A stretch of DNA of 64,000 nt from Vibrio sp. JPW-9-11-11 (GTDB lineage: Bacteria > Pseudomonadota > Gammaproteobacteria > Enterobacterales > Vibrionaceae): assembly GCF_013369335.1 (NCBI RefSeq), contig NZ_SZQJ01000004.1, forward strand, positions 124,001 to 188,000, given 5' to 3'. This document shows, piece by piece, positions 56,874 to 64,000 of this stretch. How positions within the stretch are numbered: position 1 is the stretch's first letter; each line of letters begins with the position of its first letter. The notes beneath the pieces are model-generated. The model was not told the DNA's origin, did no database searches, and worked only from the letters and a program-made list of their open reading frames with translations. A program made the translations under genes and the position numbers.

Positions 56874-57788
56874 CTACGCGTTTGGGTGAGGTAGGCCGCC
56901 TAGGCATTCATATAAGTTTGGTAAGAAGGCACTGAATTCACCGCACATGAGCGAGAAGTCGGCGTCGAAGCGTGCGGCTTGATCTTCGCGAGGAATATCG
57001 TCGTTCTGATCTTTCAGTTCATCAGAGAACTTTAGGCGCTTAATACTGCCATCTTCCGCCAAAATAAACTCGATACGCTCTTGCCACCAAATTGCCAGCT
57101 TGGTCACCATTTTATCGGCTTCGATATGGCTACGAATTTCGTCGGCTGTCAGCTCTTGCTTCTTACAACGGATCACACCGCCCTCTTCAAGCACGGATTT
57201 AAGCTCGGCTTCATCAAGCATCTCGATACCAACAGGCGTTTCACCCGTTTTCACCCATTCGGTCAGTGTGGTTTCAATCGCTTTTTCAGGGATGGCGGGA
57301 ACAACGGGTAGGCTGCCCATGGTTTTGCGCAGCAGGGCCAATACGTCTTCGGCTTTTTTATAGCTGCTGGCATCGACCAGAATAAAGCCCTCTTTGGGTA
57401 GGATGAGCACGTAAGTATGGTTGCTACGGCTAAATGCACGCGGCAGAAGATCCATCACGATATCTTCTTTGAGCGTGTCTTTTTCTTTCTTCTTCAGTGG
57501 ACGACCTTCTTGAAGTTCCAAGGCGTCCACTTTCGCGTTCAATGACTCTTTGATCACAGACGCAGGCAACATTTTCTCTTCTTTTTTGGCGCAGATCAGA
57601 ATGCGGTCTTCTGATACATGGGTCATCATATCGCCATGTTTACCCATCGCCGTGACCCAGCCAAATTTCTGCTTATCTTGGCTACCACAAGGGGTAAAAC
57701 GAAACTCCTGCAGCTGTTTTTCTAATTGGTCTGCATTGAATTCAATATCACGGTTAAATCGATAAACCAGACAGTTTTTAAACCACAT
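56874..57788 (-). CDS. rdgC: recombination-associated protein RdgC
   Basis: Ring-shaped double-stranded DNA-binding protein that limits RecA filament access and influences replication restart. 304 residues, the family length, starting [14 protein letters not shown]. Visible segments include [21 protein letters not shown], a central [18 protein letters not shown], and a C-terminal [22 protein letters not shown] precedes the ATG. It is divergent from phoB across 208 bp. Confidence 0.94.
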   Translation of the reverse strand: MWFKNCLVYRFNRDIEFNADQLEKQLQEFRFTPCGSQDKQKFGWVTAMGKHGDMMTHVSEDRILICAKKEEKMLPASVIKESLNAKVDALELQEGRPLKKKEKDTLKEDIVMDLLPRAFSRSNHTYVLILPKEGFILVDASSYKKAEDVLALLRKTMGSLPVVPAIPEKAIETTLTEWVKTGETPVGIEMLDEAELKSVLEEGGVIRCKKQELTADEIRSHIEADKMVTKLAIWWQERIEFILAEDGSIKRLKFSDELKDQNDDIPREDQAARFDADFSLMCGEFSAFLPNLYECLGGLPHPNA

Positions 57789-57900
57789 ACTCTTTCTCTA
57801 TACCTAAAGTTTGGGGGCTCATGATAAAGACTTTTTGTCGGCTTGTCTTACTGGAAACACGCAATAGTGGGATGAAAGTTATATGAAAATTTGTTTTCAA

Positions 57901-57920
57901 AGGTCACAAAAGTGTCATAA
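57901..57920 (+). promoter_or_regulatory. PHO box upstream of phoB
   Basis: GGTCACAAAAG and TGTCATAATTG are direct repeats on an 11-bp step. They match the PhoB-binding pattern of two TGTCA-like 7-mers separated by an A/T-rich stretch. The site is about 80 bp before the phoB start, in the gap shared with rdgC, and suggests autoactivation under phosphate limitation. Confidence 0.7.
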
Positions 57921-57996
57921 TTGCTAGTGATAATGCTTAGCGTTGCACAAGGGCAGATGGCCCTAAATAACTCAACTCACACAAGGTTATTTGATT

Positions 57997-58686
57997 ATGT
58001 CTAGAAGGATTCTAGTGGTTGAAGACGAAGCGCCAATCCGTGAAATGTTGTGCTTTGTTTTGGAACAGAAAGGTTACCAAGCGGTTGAAGCAGAAGACTA
58101 CGACAGTGCGGTAACAAAACTGGCTGAACCCTTCCCTGATCTAGTGTTGCTAGATTGGATGTTGCCTGGCGGCAGCGGTATTAATTTTATCAAACATATG
58201 AAACGTGAAGAGCTGACCCGTAATATTCCGGTGGTGATGCTGACGGCGCGTGGTGAAGAAGAAGATAAAGTCCGTGGCCTGGAAGTCGGTGCGGATGACT
58301 ACATCACCAAGCCTTTCTCACCGAAAGAGTTAGTGGCGCGCCTTAAAGCGGTGATCCGCCGCGTGACCCCGACAGCGCTTGAAGATGTAATTGATGTGCA
58401 AGGGTTGAAGCTTGACCCAGTGTCTCATCGAGTCACGGCGAATAATGAGCCGTTGGACATGGGGCCGACCGAGTTTAAGATGCTGCACTTCTTTATGACC
58501 CACCAAGAGCGTGTGTATAGCCGTGAGCAACTCCTAAACAACGTATGGGGCACTAATGTGTATGTCGAGGACCGAACGGTCGATGTGCATATACGTCGTC
58601 TACGTAAAGCACTTGAAGCCGCGGGACACGACAAGCTTATTCAAACGGTACGTGGCGCGGGTTACCGTTTCTCAACTAAAGCGTAG
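57997..58686 (+). CDS. phoB: phosphate regulon response regulator PhoB
   Basis: OmpR-type regulator of 229 residues, the same length as E. coli PhoB. Receiver domain with acidic pocket VVEDEAP, phospho-acceptor aspartate in [11 protein letters not shown] (about residue 54), Thr in [12 protein letters not shown] and Lys in [12 protein letters not shown] winged helix follows (about 130-228, [20 protein letters not shown]). ATG 57997 is taken instead of the TTG two codons upstream. phoR follows after 28 bp. Confidence 0.95.
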   Translation: MSRRILVVEDEAPIREMLCFVLEQKGYQAVEAEDYDSAVTKLAEPFPDLVLLDWMLPGGSGINFIKHMKREELTRNIPVVMLTARGEEEDKVRGLEVGADDYITKPFSPKELVARLKAVIRRVTPTALEDVIDVQGLKLDPVSHRVTANNEPLDMGPTEFKMLHFFMTHQERVYSREQLLNNVWGTNVYVEDRTVDVHIRRLRKALEAAGHDKLIQTVRGAGYRFSTKA

Positions 58687-58714
58687 TCGGGCGACAACAC
58701 AAGCGGAGAGGTAA

Positions 58715-60013
58715 GTGGTAGAACGGTTAACTTGGAAGAAGCTAGCCTGGGAGCTGGCTTTTTTTTACACCCCATGGGTGATTGTCGGTTGGATTTTCGG
58801 ATATATGCCGTGGCTGCTTTTAGCGGCCACGGTTTTGCAGCTTGTGTGGCATTTGCACAACCAGATGCGTTTGTCTGCTTGGCTGTGGGACGAAAAACGC
58901 TTAACTCCGCCATCTGGCAGCGGTAACTGGGAGTCGCTGTTTAACGGTATTTACCGTCTGCAGCAGCGTCAGCGTAAAAAGCGCAAAGAGCTAACCAACT
59001 TAATTCGTCGCTTTCGCAACGGTGCCGAATCGCTGCCCGATGCGGTGGTGGTCTTTCGTGGCGAGGGGAATATTGTTTGGTGTAACAAGCTCGCCCAGCA
59101 CTTACTCGGTTTTAAATGGCCCGATGACTCAGGGCAACCCATCTCGAATTTGATTCGTACGCCAGATTTCATCAAATACCTGAACAAACAAAACTTTTCT
59201 GAACCACTTGAAATGCGTTCACCACTCAATGTCGAGCGGATGCTGGAACTGCGGATCGTGCCCTATACCGAAGGTGAACACCTTATGGTGGTGCGCGATG
59301 TGAGCCAGCTAAAGCAACTTGAGGGAATGCGTCGTAACTTTTTTGCCAACGTGTCCCACGAGTTACGTACGCCGATGACGGTGCTGCAAGGCTACCTTGA
59401 GATGACCGAAGACCCAGATATGGTGGTCGGTCCGATGTGGACAAAAGCGCATGGCGTAATGACCGAACAGCTCAATCGGATGAACAGTTTGGTCAATCAG
59501 TTATTGACCCTATCTAAAATTGAAGCAGCGCCGATGCACGAGCTGGACGAGGTGGTGAATGTGCCGGCTATGCTCGAAGTGCTAGAAAAAGAGGCGCTCA
59601 GTTTGAGTGGGGATGCCGAGCACAAATTGAGGTTCGATGTCGATACGAAACTGCGTGTGCTAGGCGATGATGATCAGTTGCGCAGTGCGATTTCTAATCT
59701 GGTCTATAACGCGGTCAAATATACGCCCGCAGGGGCCGATATTCGCGTGCGCTGGTATCAAAGTGCCCAAGGCGCTCACCTTGAAGTGGAAGATAGTGGT
59801 GATGGCATTGAGCCACAACACTTGCACCGCTTAACTGAGCGCTTCTATCGAGTCGACAAAGCGCGTTCACGCGATACTGGCGGCAGTGGTTTGGGGCTTG
59901 CTATCGTTAAACATGCTTTGTCTCACCATGACTCCCACCTAGAAATACACAGCGAAGTGGGGGTAGGCAGCAAGTTCTCGTTTGTGCTCCCCTCTCGTTT
60001 GGTGGTGAAGTGA
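58715..60013 (+). CDS. phoR: phosphate regulon sensor kinase PhoR
   Basis: 432-residue inner-membrane histidine kinase that phosphorylates PhoB when phosphate is scarce. Two N-terminal membrane helices (about 10-45), a PAS domain (about 95-195, [18 protein letters not shown]), HisKA with [19 protein letters not shown] (phospho-His near residue 213), and HATPase with [15 protein letters not shown] and [14 protein letters not shown]. It starts at GTG behind GGAGAGG. Its stop overlaps the pstS ATG. Confidence 0.95.
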   Translation: MVERLTWKKLAWELAFFYTPWVIVGWIFGYMPWLLLAATVLQLVWHLHNQMRLSAWLWDEKRLTPPSGSGNWESLFNGIYRLQQRQRKKRKELTNLIRRFRNGAESLPDAVVVFRGEGNIVWCNKLAQHLLGFKWPDDSGQPISNLIRTPDFIKYLNKQNFSEPLEMRSPLNVERMLELRIVPYTEGEHLMVVRDVSQLKQLEGMRRNFFANVSHELRTPMTVLQGYLEMTEDPDMVVGPMWTKAHGVMTEQLNRMNSLVNQLLTLSKIEAAPMHELDEVVNVPAMLEVLEKEALSLSGDAEHKLRFDVDTKLRVLGDDDQLRSAISNLVYNAVKYTPAGADIRVRWYQSAQGAHLEVEDSGDGIEPQHLHRLTERFYRVDKARSRDTGGSGLGLAIVKHALSHHDSHLEIHSEVGVGSKFSFVLPSRLVVK

Positions 60014-60963
60014 TGAGAATGATACTCACCCTAGTGGTATGGTTGGCCGCCTGTTCGGCGTATGCACAACAAGCACTTGAGCCTTACCAAAAAGTCCCTG
60101 GCATTACCGGCAATATCACCAGTATTGGTTCGGACACTCTGGCAGGCATGACGACCTTGTGGGTCGAAGAGTTCAAACATCTCTACCCAAGCGTTAATGG
60201 TCAGGTGCAAGCGTCTGGGTCTTCAACGGCTCCTCCCGCGCTGACGGAGCGTACCGCGCAATTTGGCCCAATGAGCCGACCTATGCGTAATCGTGAAATT
60301 GAAGCCTTTGAGCGTGAACACGGTTATAAGCCGACCGCTTTGAGAGTGGCGATCGATGCCATTGGCATTTTTGTTCATAGAGACAATCCAATTCAAGGGC
60401 TCAACTTTACTCAGCTTGATAGCATTTTCTCGGCCACATTGCGTTGTGGTTCCACTGAGCCGATAGAAACTTGGTCAGACTTAGGTCTTGACTATCAATG
60501 GGCGAGGCGAGGTATTCAGCTTTTTGGTCGCAATTCGGTGTCGGGCACTTATGGCTATTTTAAAAAACACGCTCTATGTGGCGGCGATTTCAAAAATAGT
60601 GTGAATGAGCAGCCGGGGTCGGCCTCTGTGGTGCAGTCAGTTGGTTCATCAATTAACACGATTGGCTATTCCGGCGTCGGTTATCAAGTCTCTGATGTGA
60701 AGTTGTTGCCCATTGCTAAACAAGGCAATAATTTTATTGAAGCGAGTCAGCGCAATATCTTAACAGGTGAGTACCCACTATCGCGCTATCTCTATGTCTA
60801 CGTGAACAAGCATCCACTTAAACCGCTGCGCCCCATTGAGCGCGAGTTCATTCGCTTTATTTTTTCTCGCCAAGGCCAAGCGTTAGTCGCCAAAGATGGT
60901 TATGTTGCCATCTCGCCACAAATTGCTCAGAGCGAGTTAGCTAAGGTCGGTATTGCCGATTAG
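60013..60963 (+). CDS. pstS: PstS-like phosphate-binding periplasmic protein
   Basis: 316 residues with a signal peptide (about 1-19, ending SAYA). The mature protein is a PstS-type binding protein: ITSIGSDTLAGMTTLW, QASGSSTAPPALTERTAQFG, GPMSRPMRN and FGRNSVSGTYGYFKKHALCG supply the phosphate pocket residues. The ATG shares a base with the phoR stop (TGATG), so it is co-translated with the two-component system. No pstC, pstA, pstB or phoU gene accompanies it. It therefore either serves a transporter encoded elsewhere or acts in signalling to PhoR. Confidence 0.9.
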   Translation: MRMILTLVVWLAACSAYAQQALEPYQKVPGITGNITSIGSDTLAGMTTLWVEEFKHLYPSVNGQVQASGSSTAPPALTERTAQFGPMSRPMRNREIEAFEREHGYKPTALRVAIDAIGIFVHRDNPIQGLNFTQLDSIFSATLRCGSTEPIETWSDLGLDYQWARRGIQLFGRNSVSGTYGYFKKHALCGGDFKNSVNEQPGSASVVQSVGSSINTIGYSGVGYQVSDVKLLPIAKQGNNFIEASQRNILTGEYPLSRYLYVYVNKHPLKPLRPIEREFIRFIFSRQGQALVAKDGYVAISPQIAQSELAKVGIAD

Positions 60964-60969
60964 GGATGG

Positions 60970-62469
60970 TTAAAAATCGAGTTGCCAGCCCACGCTTTGC
61001 CAATACTCCTGCTCAGTCAGCAGATCCGCATGAAGCAGTTTGTTGTTCTCTAACCATTGGACGTCATCGCAAGTAAGTGCCCACTTATCACCGTCAATGG
61101 TTAGGCTCGGTGTGTCGATGGGGGCGTCGTTGCGCTGTCCGTTGAGCACAATGGCGATGCGTAGGATCCGTATCAAATTAATCACGTCATCTTTGTCATA
61201 CAGGCTAAACGACTCCATTTCATTGAGCTTGAGGGCTTTGCGCTGGAATCGAACCAGCATCGCCAGTACCCGCTGTTGCTCGCGGTTAAAGCCGGGCATA
61301 TAGGTATGGCGAAGTATGTAGGCCGAGTGGCGATGGAAGGCTTGCAGGCTAATGCTGAGCCCAACCTCGTGCAGTAGGGCGCTCCACTCAAGTAAGTCAA
61401 CCAGCTGTGAGTTTTTCTTGATCCCAACATCTTTGTGGATTTGTTGGAACAACTCACGCGCATGACCTTTGATTTTAGCCGCGTGGTCTAAATCAACTAA
61501 GTGCTTAGTCGCCAGATTCTCTGTTGTGCGCATACGGATATCAGAGCGTTTGAAGCTGTCTTCCATCTCAAACAGTAACCCTTCGCGCAACGCCCCTTCA
61601 GAAAAGTGCAAATGGTCAATGTTTAAGCTGGTCATGATCGCATGCAAAATAGCGACACCAGCGGCAAAGACAGGTTTTCGTTCGGCAGTGAGTCCGCTCA
61701 GTTCAATGTCGTCAATGGTGCTCCACTCGCACAACTTGGTGACCAACTTATCTAACCGCTTTGCCGTGATCAATCCATCGTCATAGCCAAGGCCGATTAA
61801 CACTTCGCTGATGGCTTTGATCGTGCCAGACGAGCCAAAGGCGATATCCCAGCCCTTTTTTTTGTAGCGATGGGCAATGGACTCCAACCTTTGCTCTGCT
61901 GCTAGTGTGGCTTTAGCAAAGTTCTTTTTTGATAGTTTTCCGTTGGCAAAGTGCGCTTGAGTATAGCTGACGCAGCCCATCTGCTTGCTATTGATGAGCT
62001 CTGGTTCAAAGCCGCGGCCGATAATCATTTCGGTACTGCCACCGCCGATATCAATCACCAGTTTAGAGTCAGACTCTGGTTGAGTATGGGCAACGCCGAG
62101 ATAAATGAGGCGCGCCTCTTCAACGCCGGGAATGATCTCAATCGGGAAGGGTAAGACTTCGCGCGCTCGTTGTAAAAAAATATGCGAGTTATTGGCTTGG
62201 CGCAAAGTATGGGTGGCAGCAATGCGGACATTTTGTTCGTCAAACCCCTGTAAGCGCTCGGCAAACATGGCTAAGCATTCGAGGCCGCGTTCAATAGACG
62301 CATTGTCGAGGTTTTTTTGCCCATCTAAGCCAGAGGCGAGCCGCACGCGTTGTTTGTGGCGACTGATCAATTGTAAATCTTGCTCGACGACGCGAGCGAC
62401 CACCATATGGAAGCTATTTGACCCTAAGTCGATAGCGGCGACATCACGAATTTCCGCAGTTTGATTCAT
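60970..62469 (-). CDS. ppx: exopolyphosphatase
   Basis: Removes phosphate from the ends of polyphosphate chains (Ppx/GppA family, 499 residues). The sugar-kinase-like N-terminal fold starts [17 protein letters not shown], with [15 protein letters not shown] (about 141-155) and [16 protein letters not shown]-terminal HD-like helical domain (about 315-495) contains [14 protein letters not shown]. It ends 6 bp from the pstS stop (convergent, no terminator between them). GGAG precedes the ATG, 18 bp after the ppk stop, so ppk-ppx form an operon. Confidence 0.93.
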   Translation of the reverse strand: MNQTAEIRDVAAIDLGSNSFHMVVARVVEQDLQLISRHKQRVRLASGLDGQKNLDNASIERGLECLAMFAERLQGFDEQNVRIAATHTLRQANNSHIFLQRAREVLPFPIEIIPGVEEARLIYLGVAHTQPESDSKLVIDIGGGSTEMIIGRGFEPELINSKQMGCVSYTQAHFANGKLSKKNFAKATLAAEQRLESIAHRYKKKGWDIAFGSSGTIKAISEVLIGLGYDDGLITAKRLDKLVTKLCEWSTIDDIELSGLTAERKPVFAAGVAILHAIMTSLNIDHLHFSEGALREGLLFEMEDSFKRSDIRMRTTENLATKHLVDLDHAAKIKGHARELFQQIHKDVGIKKNSQLVDLLEWSALLHEVGLSISLQAFHRHSAYILRHTYMPGFNREQQRVLAMLVRFQRKALKLNEMESFSLYDKDDVINLIRILRIAIVLNGQRNDAPIDTPSLTIDGDKWALTCDDVQWLENNKLLHADLLTEQEYWQSVGWQLDF

Positions 62470-62487
62470 AGCTCCAACCTAAATTAG

Positions 62488-64000
62488 TCACTGCTCTTGC
62501 TGTTGATTTGATAGCAGCTGTTTGCGCTTTTGATTCTTAGTGTGTTTTTCCACATTTTTAAGATAGTCGTAAATCGCAATTTGTGAGCGAACTTTCTTAC
62601 GATTACCACGCGGGACATAGCTGTTGCTCATCTCTTTATCGATCCATCTGGCTTTTACTGTATCGGTAAAGTGGATGTTAATGATATCAATAATGCGCTG
62701 TTTAAGACGTGGGTCACGAACTGGAGCGGCCACTTCAATGCGGTAATCGAGGTTGCGAGTCATCCAATCCGCCGATGAAATATACACCGCAGGGTCGCCG
62801 TCATTATGGGCAATGATCACCCTTGGGTGTTCTAAAAATCGGTCAACAATACTAATGATCTTAATATTGTCACTGACACCTTCGATGCCTGGCACTAACG
62901 AGCACATGCCGCGAATGATCATTTTGATTTCAACACCAGAGGCACTTGCCCCGTAAAGCTTATTGACTAACCCTTTGTCTACCAAGTTATTCACTTTTAC
63001 CGTTAAAGCGGCTTTTTTCCCCAGTTTTGCATTGGCGATTTCGTTGTCGATCAGGCGATAGAGCTGCTTGCGAGAGTTACGTGGTGAAACAATTAAATGG
63101 TTAAAGCGCGCCGGGCGATAAGGGTTCTCGATGTAGCCGAATACATTGCGCACTTCGCGAGTAAGGTCAGGGTCGGCAGTGAGTAACGAAAAGTCGGTAT
63201 AGATGCGTGCCGTTTTCTCATGAAAGTTACCGGTGCCAATATGGGCGTAGTCGACGATATCTTCGCCTTCACGGCGACTGATCAACAGAAGTTTGGAGTG
63301 AATCTTCATACCGGGCGCACCAAACACGACTTCAACCCCCGCTTCGGTGAGCACGCGTGACCACTCGATATTGGCTTCTTCATCAAAGCGTGCTTGCAGT
63401 TCGACCACTACGGTGACGTTTTTACCATTGTGGACTGCGTCAATAAGTGAGTTCATCAAGCGTGAGTCTTTGGCGACGCGATAAATATTGATTTTGATCC
63501 GCAACACTTTGGGGTCAAACGAGGCCTGACGAACCAGTTCGCTGATGTGCTCGAACGTATGGTACGGATAGTAAAGCAGAATATCTTGGGCGCGAATGGC
63601 GTCGAACTTGTTGGCAAAACCGTCAAAGTCCGCACATTGCATCGGCGGCAGAGGTTTGTTCTCCAGGTAGTCTCTGCCCATATTAGGGAAAGTGATAAAG
63701 TCTTTAAAATTGTGATAGCGCGCGCCTGGGATCAAGCTGTCGTAGTTTGAAATCTGCAGTTTGTCACACAAGAAACTCAACATCTCTTGCGGCATATCTC
63801 GTTGATAAACAAAGCGTACGGGCATCGCTGTTAAACGTTGGCTCAAACCTTCAGACATCTGTTCAAGTAAGCTGTGTTCAACCTCGTGGCTCAAGTCATA
63901 CTCGGCGTCGCGTGTCATTTTCATCGCGTAGCCGTTGAGCTCGTCGTAGTCGAAGAAACCGCGAAACAGCTCGTCTAAACAGTAACGAATGATGTTATCG
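62488..64000 (-). CDS. ppk: polyphosphate kinase, 5' part beyond the window
   Basis: Ppk1, which makes polyphosphate reversibly from ATP. The frame is open up to the window edge (63999): the codons before the internal Met at 63924 continue the family sequence ([19 protein letters not shown]), so that Met is not the start. About 500 C-terminal residues are present, including the catalytic histidine region [13 protein letters not shown] and [19 protein letters not shown], and the C-terminal phospholipase-D-like domain with [20 protein letters not shown]. It is upstream of ppx in one operon. Confidence 0.95.
   Translation of the reverse strand, partial: DNIIRYCLDELFRGFFDYDELNGYAMKMTRDAEYDLSHEVEHSLLEQMSEGLSQRLTAMPVRFVYQRDMPQEMLSFLCDKLQISNYDSLIPGARYHNFKDFITFPNMGRDYLENKPLPPMQCADFDGFANKFDAIRAQDILLYYPYHTFEHISELVRQASFDPKVLRIKINIYRVAKDSRLMNSLIDAVHNGKNVTVVVELQARFDEEANIEWSRVLTEAGVEVVFGAPGMKIHSKLLLISRREGEDIVDYAHIGTGNFHEKTARIYTDFSLLTADPDLTREVRNVFGYIENPYRPARFNHLIVSPRNSRKQLYRLIDNEIANAKLGKKAALTVKVNNLVDKGLVNKLYGASASGVEIKMIIRGMCSLVPGIEGVSDNIKIISIVDRFLEHPRVIIAHNDGDPAVYISSADWMTRNLDYRIEVAAPVRDPRLKQRIIDIINIHFTDTVKARWIDKEMSNSYVPRGNRKKVRSQIAIYDYLKNVEKHTKNQKRKQLLSNQQQEQ

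Overview
The window is a stretch of a Vibrio chromosome, most likely the larger one. The evidence is the protein families and their order: a stand-alone EF-G beside an acyl-CoA ligase, dapD, an oxyR2/prx2 pair, aceBA, queA-tgt-yajC-secD-secF, a yegQ-yfhL pair, rdgC, phoB-phoR-pstS facing ppx-ppk. As far as I recall, much of this order resembles V. cholerae and relatives. The species cannot be fixed from sequence alone. I saw no rRNA, tRNA, CRISPR array, insertion sequence or phage gene.

Layout. 1-7.6 kb: fusA, a palindromic extragenic repeat, two LysR regulators around a DUF1127 gene, an AMP-forming acyl-CoA ligase and an AraC-type regulator. 8.0-20.8 kb: a complete tad (Flp pilus) locus of 14 same-strand genes. 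It includes two Flp pilins (the second only 52 residues), a prepilin peptidase, an AAA+ ATPase that is not one of the standard Tad proteins, and all core assembly parts. 20.8-28.9 kb: accessory metabolism and transport (ChrA, EamA exporter, aldo/keto reductase, GGCT-like protein, NnrS), with LysR and AraC regulators. 28.9-33.2 kb: glycerol-3-phosphate regulon glpK, glpR, glpD, each preceded by GlpR-like half-sites. 33.4-34.9 kb: a TetR repressor divergent from a small two-gene membrane operon whose promoter is covered by three 22-bp operator repeats.

34.9-41.7 kb: dapD, prx2 divergent from oxyR2, and the glyoxylate bypass genes aceB-aceA. 41.8-44.4 kb: a chemoreceptor and a CBS-domain protein. 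44.8-50.5 kb: queuosine tRNA modification (queA, tgt) joined to the Sec accessory complex (yajC, secD, secF). 50.5-55.0 kb: a small exported protein, a DUF1904 protein, MepA, and a short-Q-loop (cyanide-insensitive type) cytochrome bd oxidase behind a perfect FNR box. 55.0-57.8 kb: yfhL, trhP (yegQ) and rdgC. 58.0-64.0 kb: phosphate regulation and polyphosphate metabolism (phoB-phoR-pstS; ppk-ppx, with ppk running off the right edge).

The most interesting signals are: the TetR operator array interleaved with a textbook promoter (34043-34107); the 21-bp direct repeats plus an inverted repeat upstream of the tad locus; the extra AAA+ ATPase and the pilin-separating hairpin inside that locus; the OxyR2-specific glutamate beside the sensing cysteine; and unassigned palindromes upstream of aceB. 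I did not find a clearly undescribed multi-gene system. The best candidates are the AAA+ component of the tad locus and the TetR-controlled small membrane operon.
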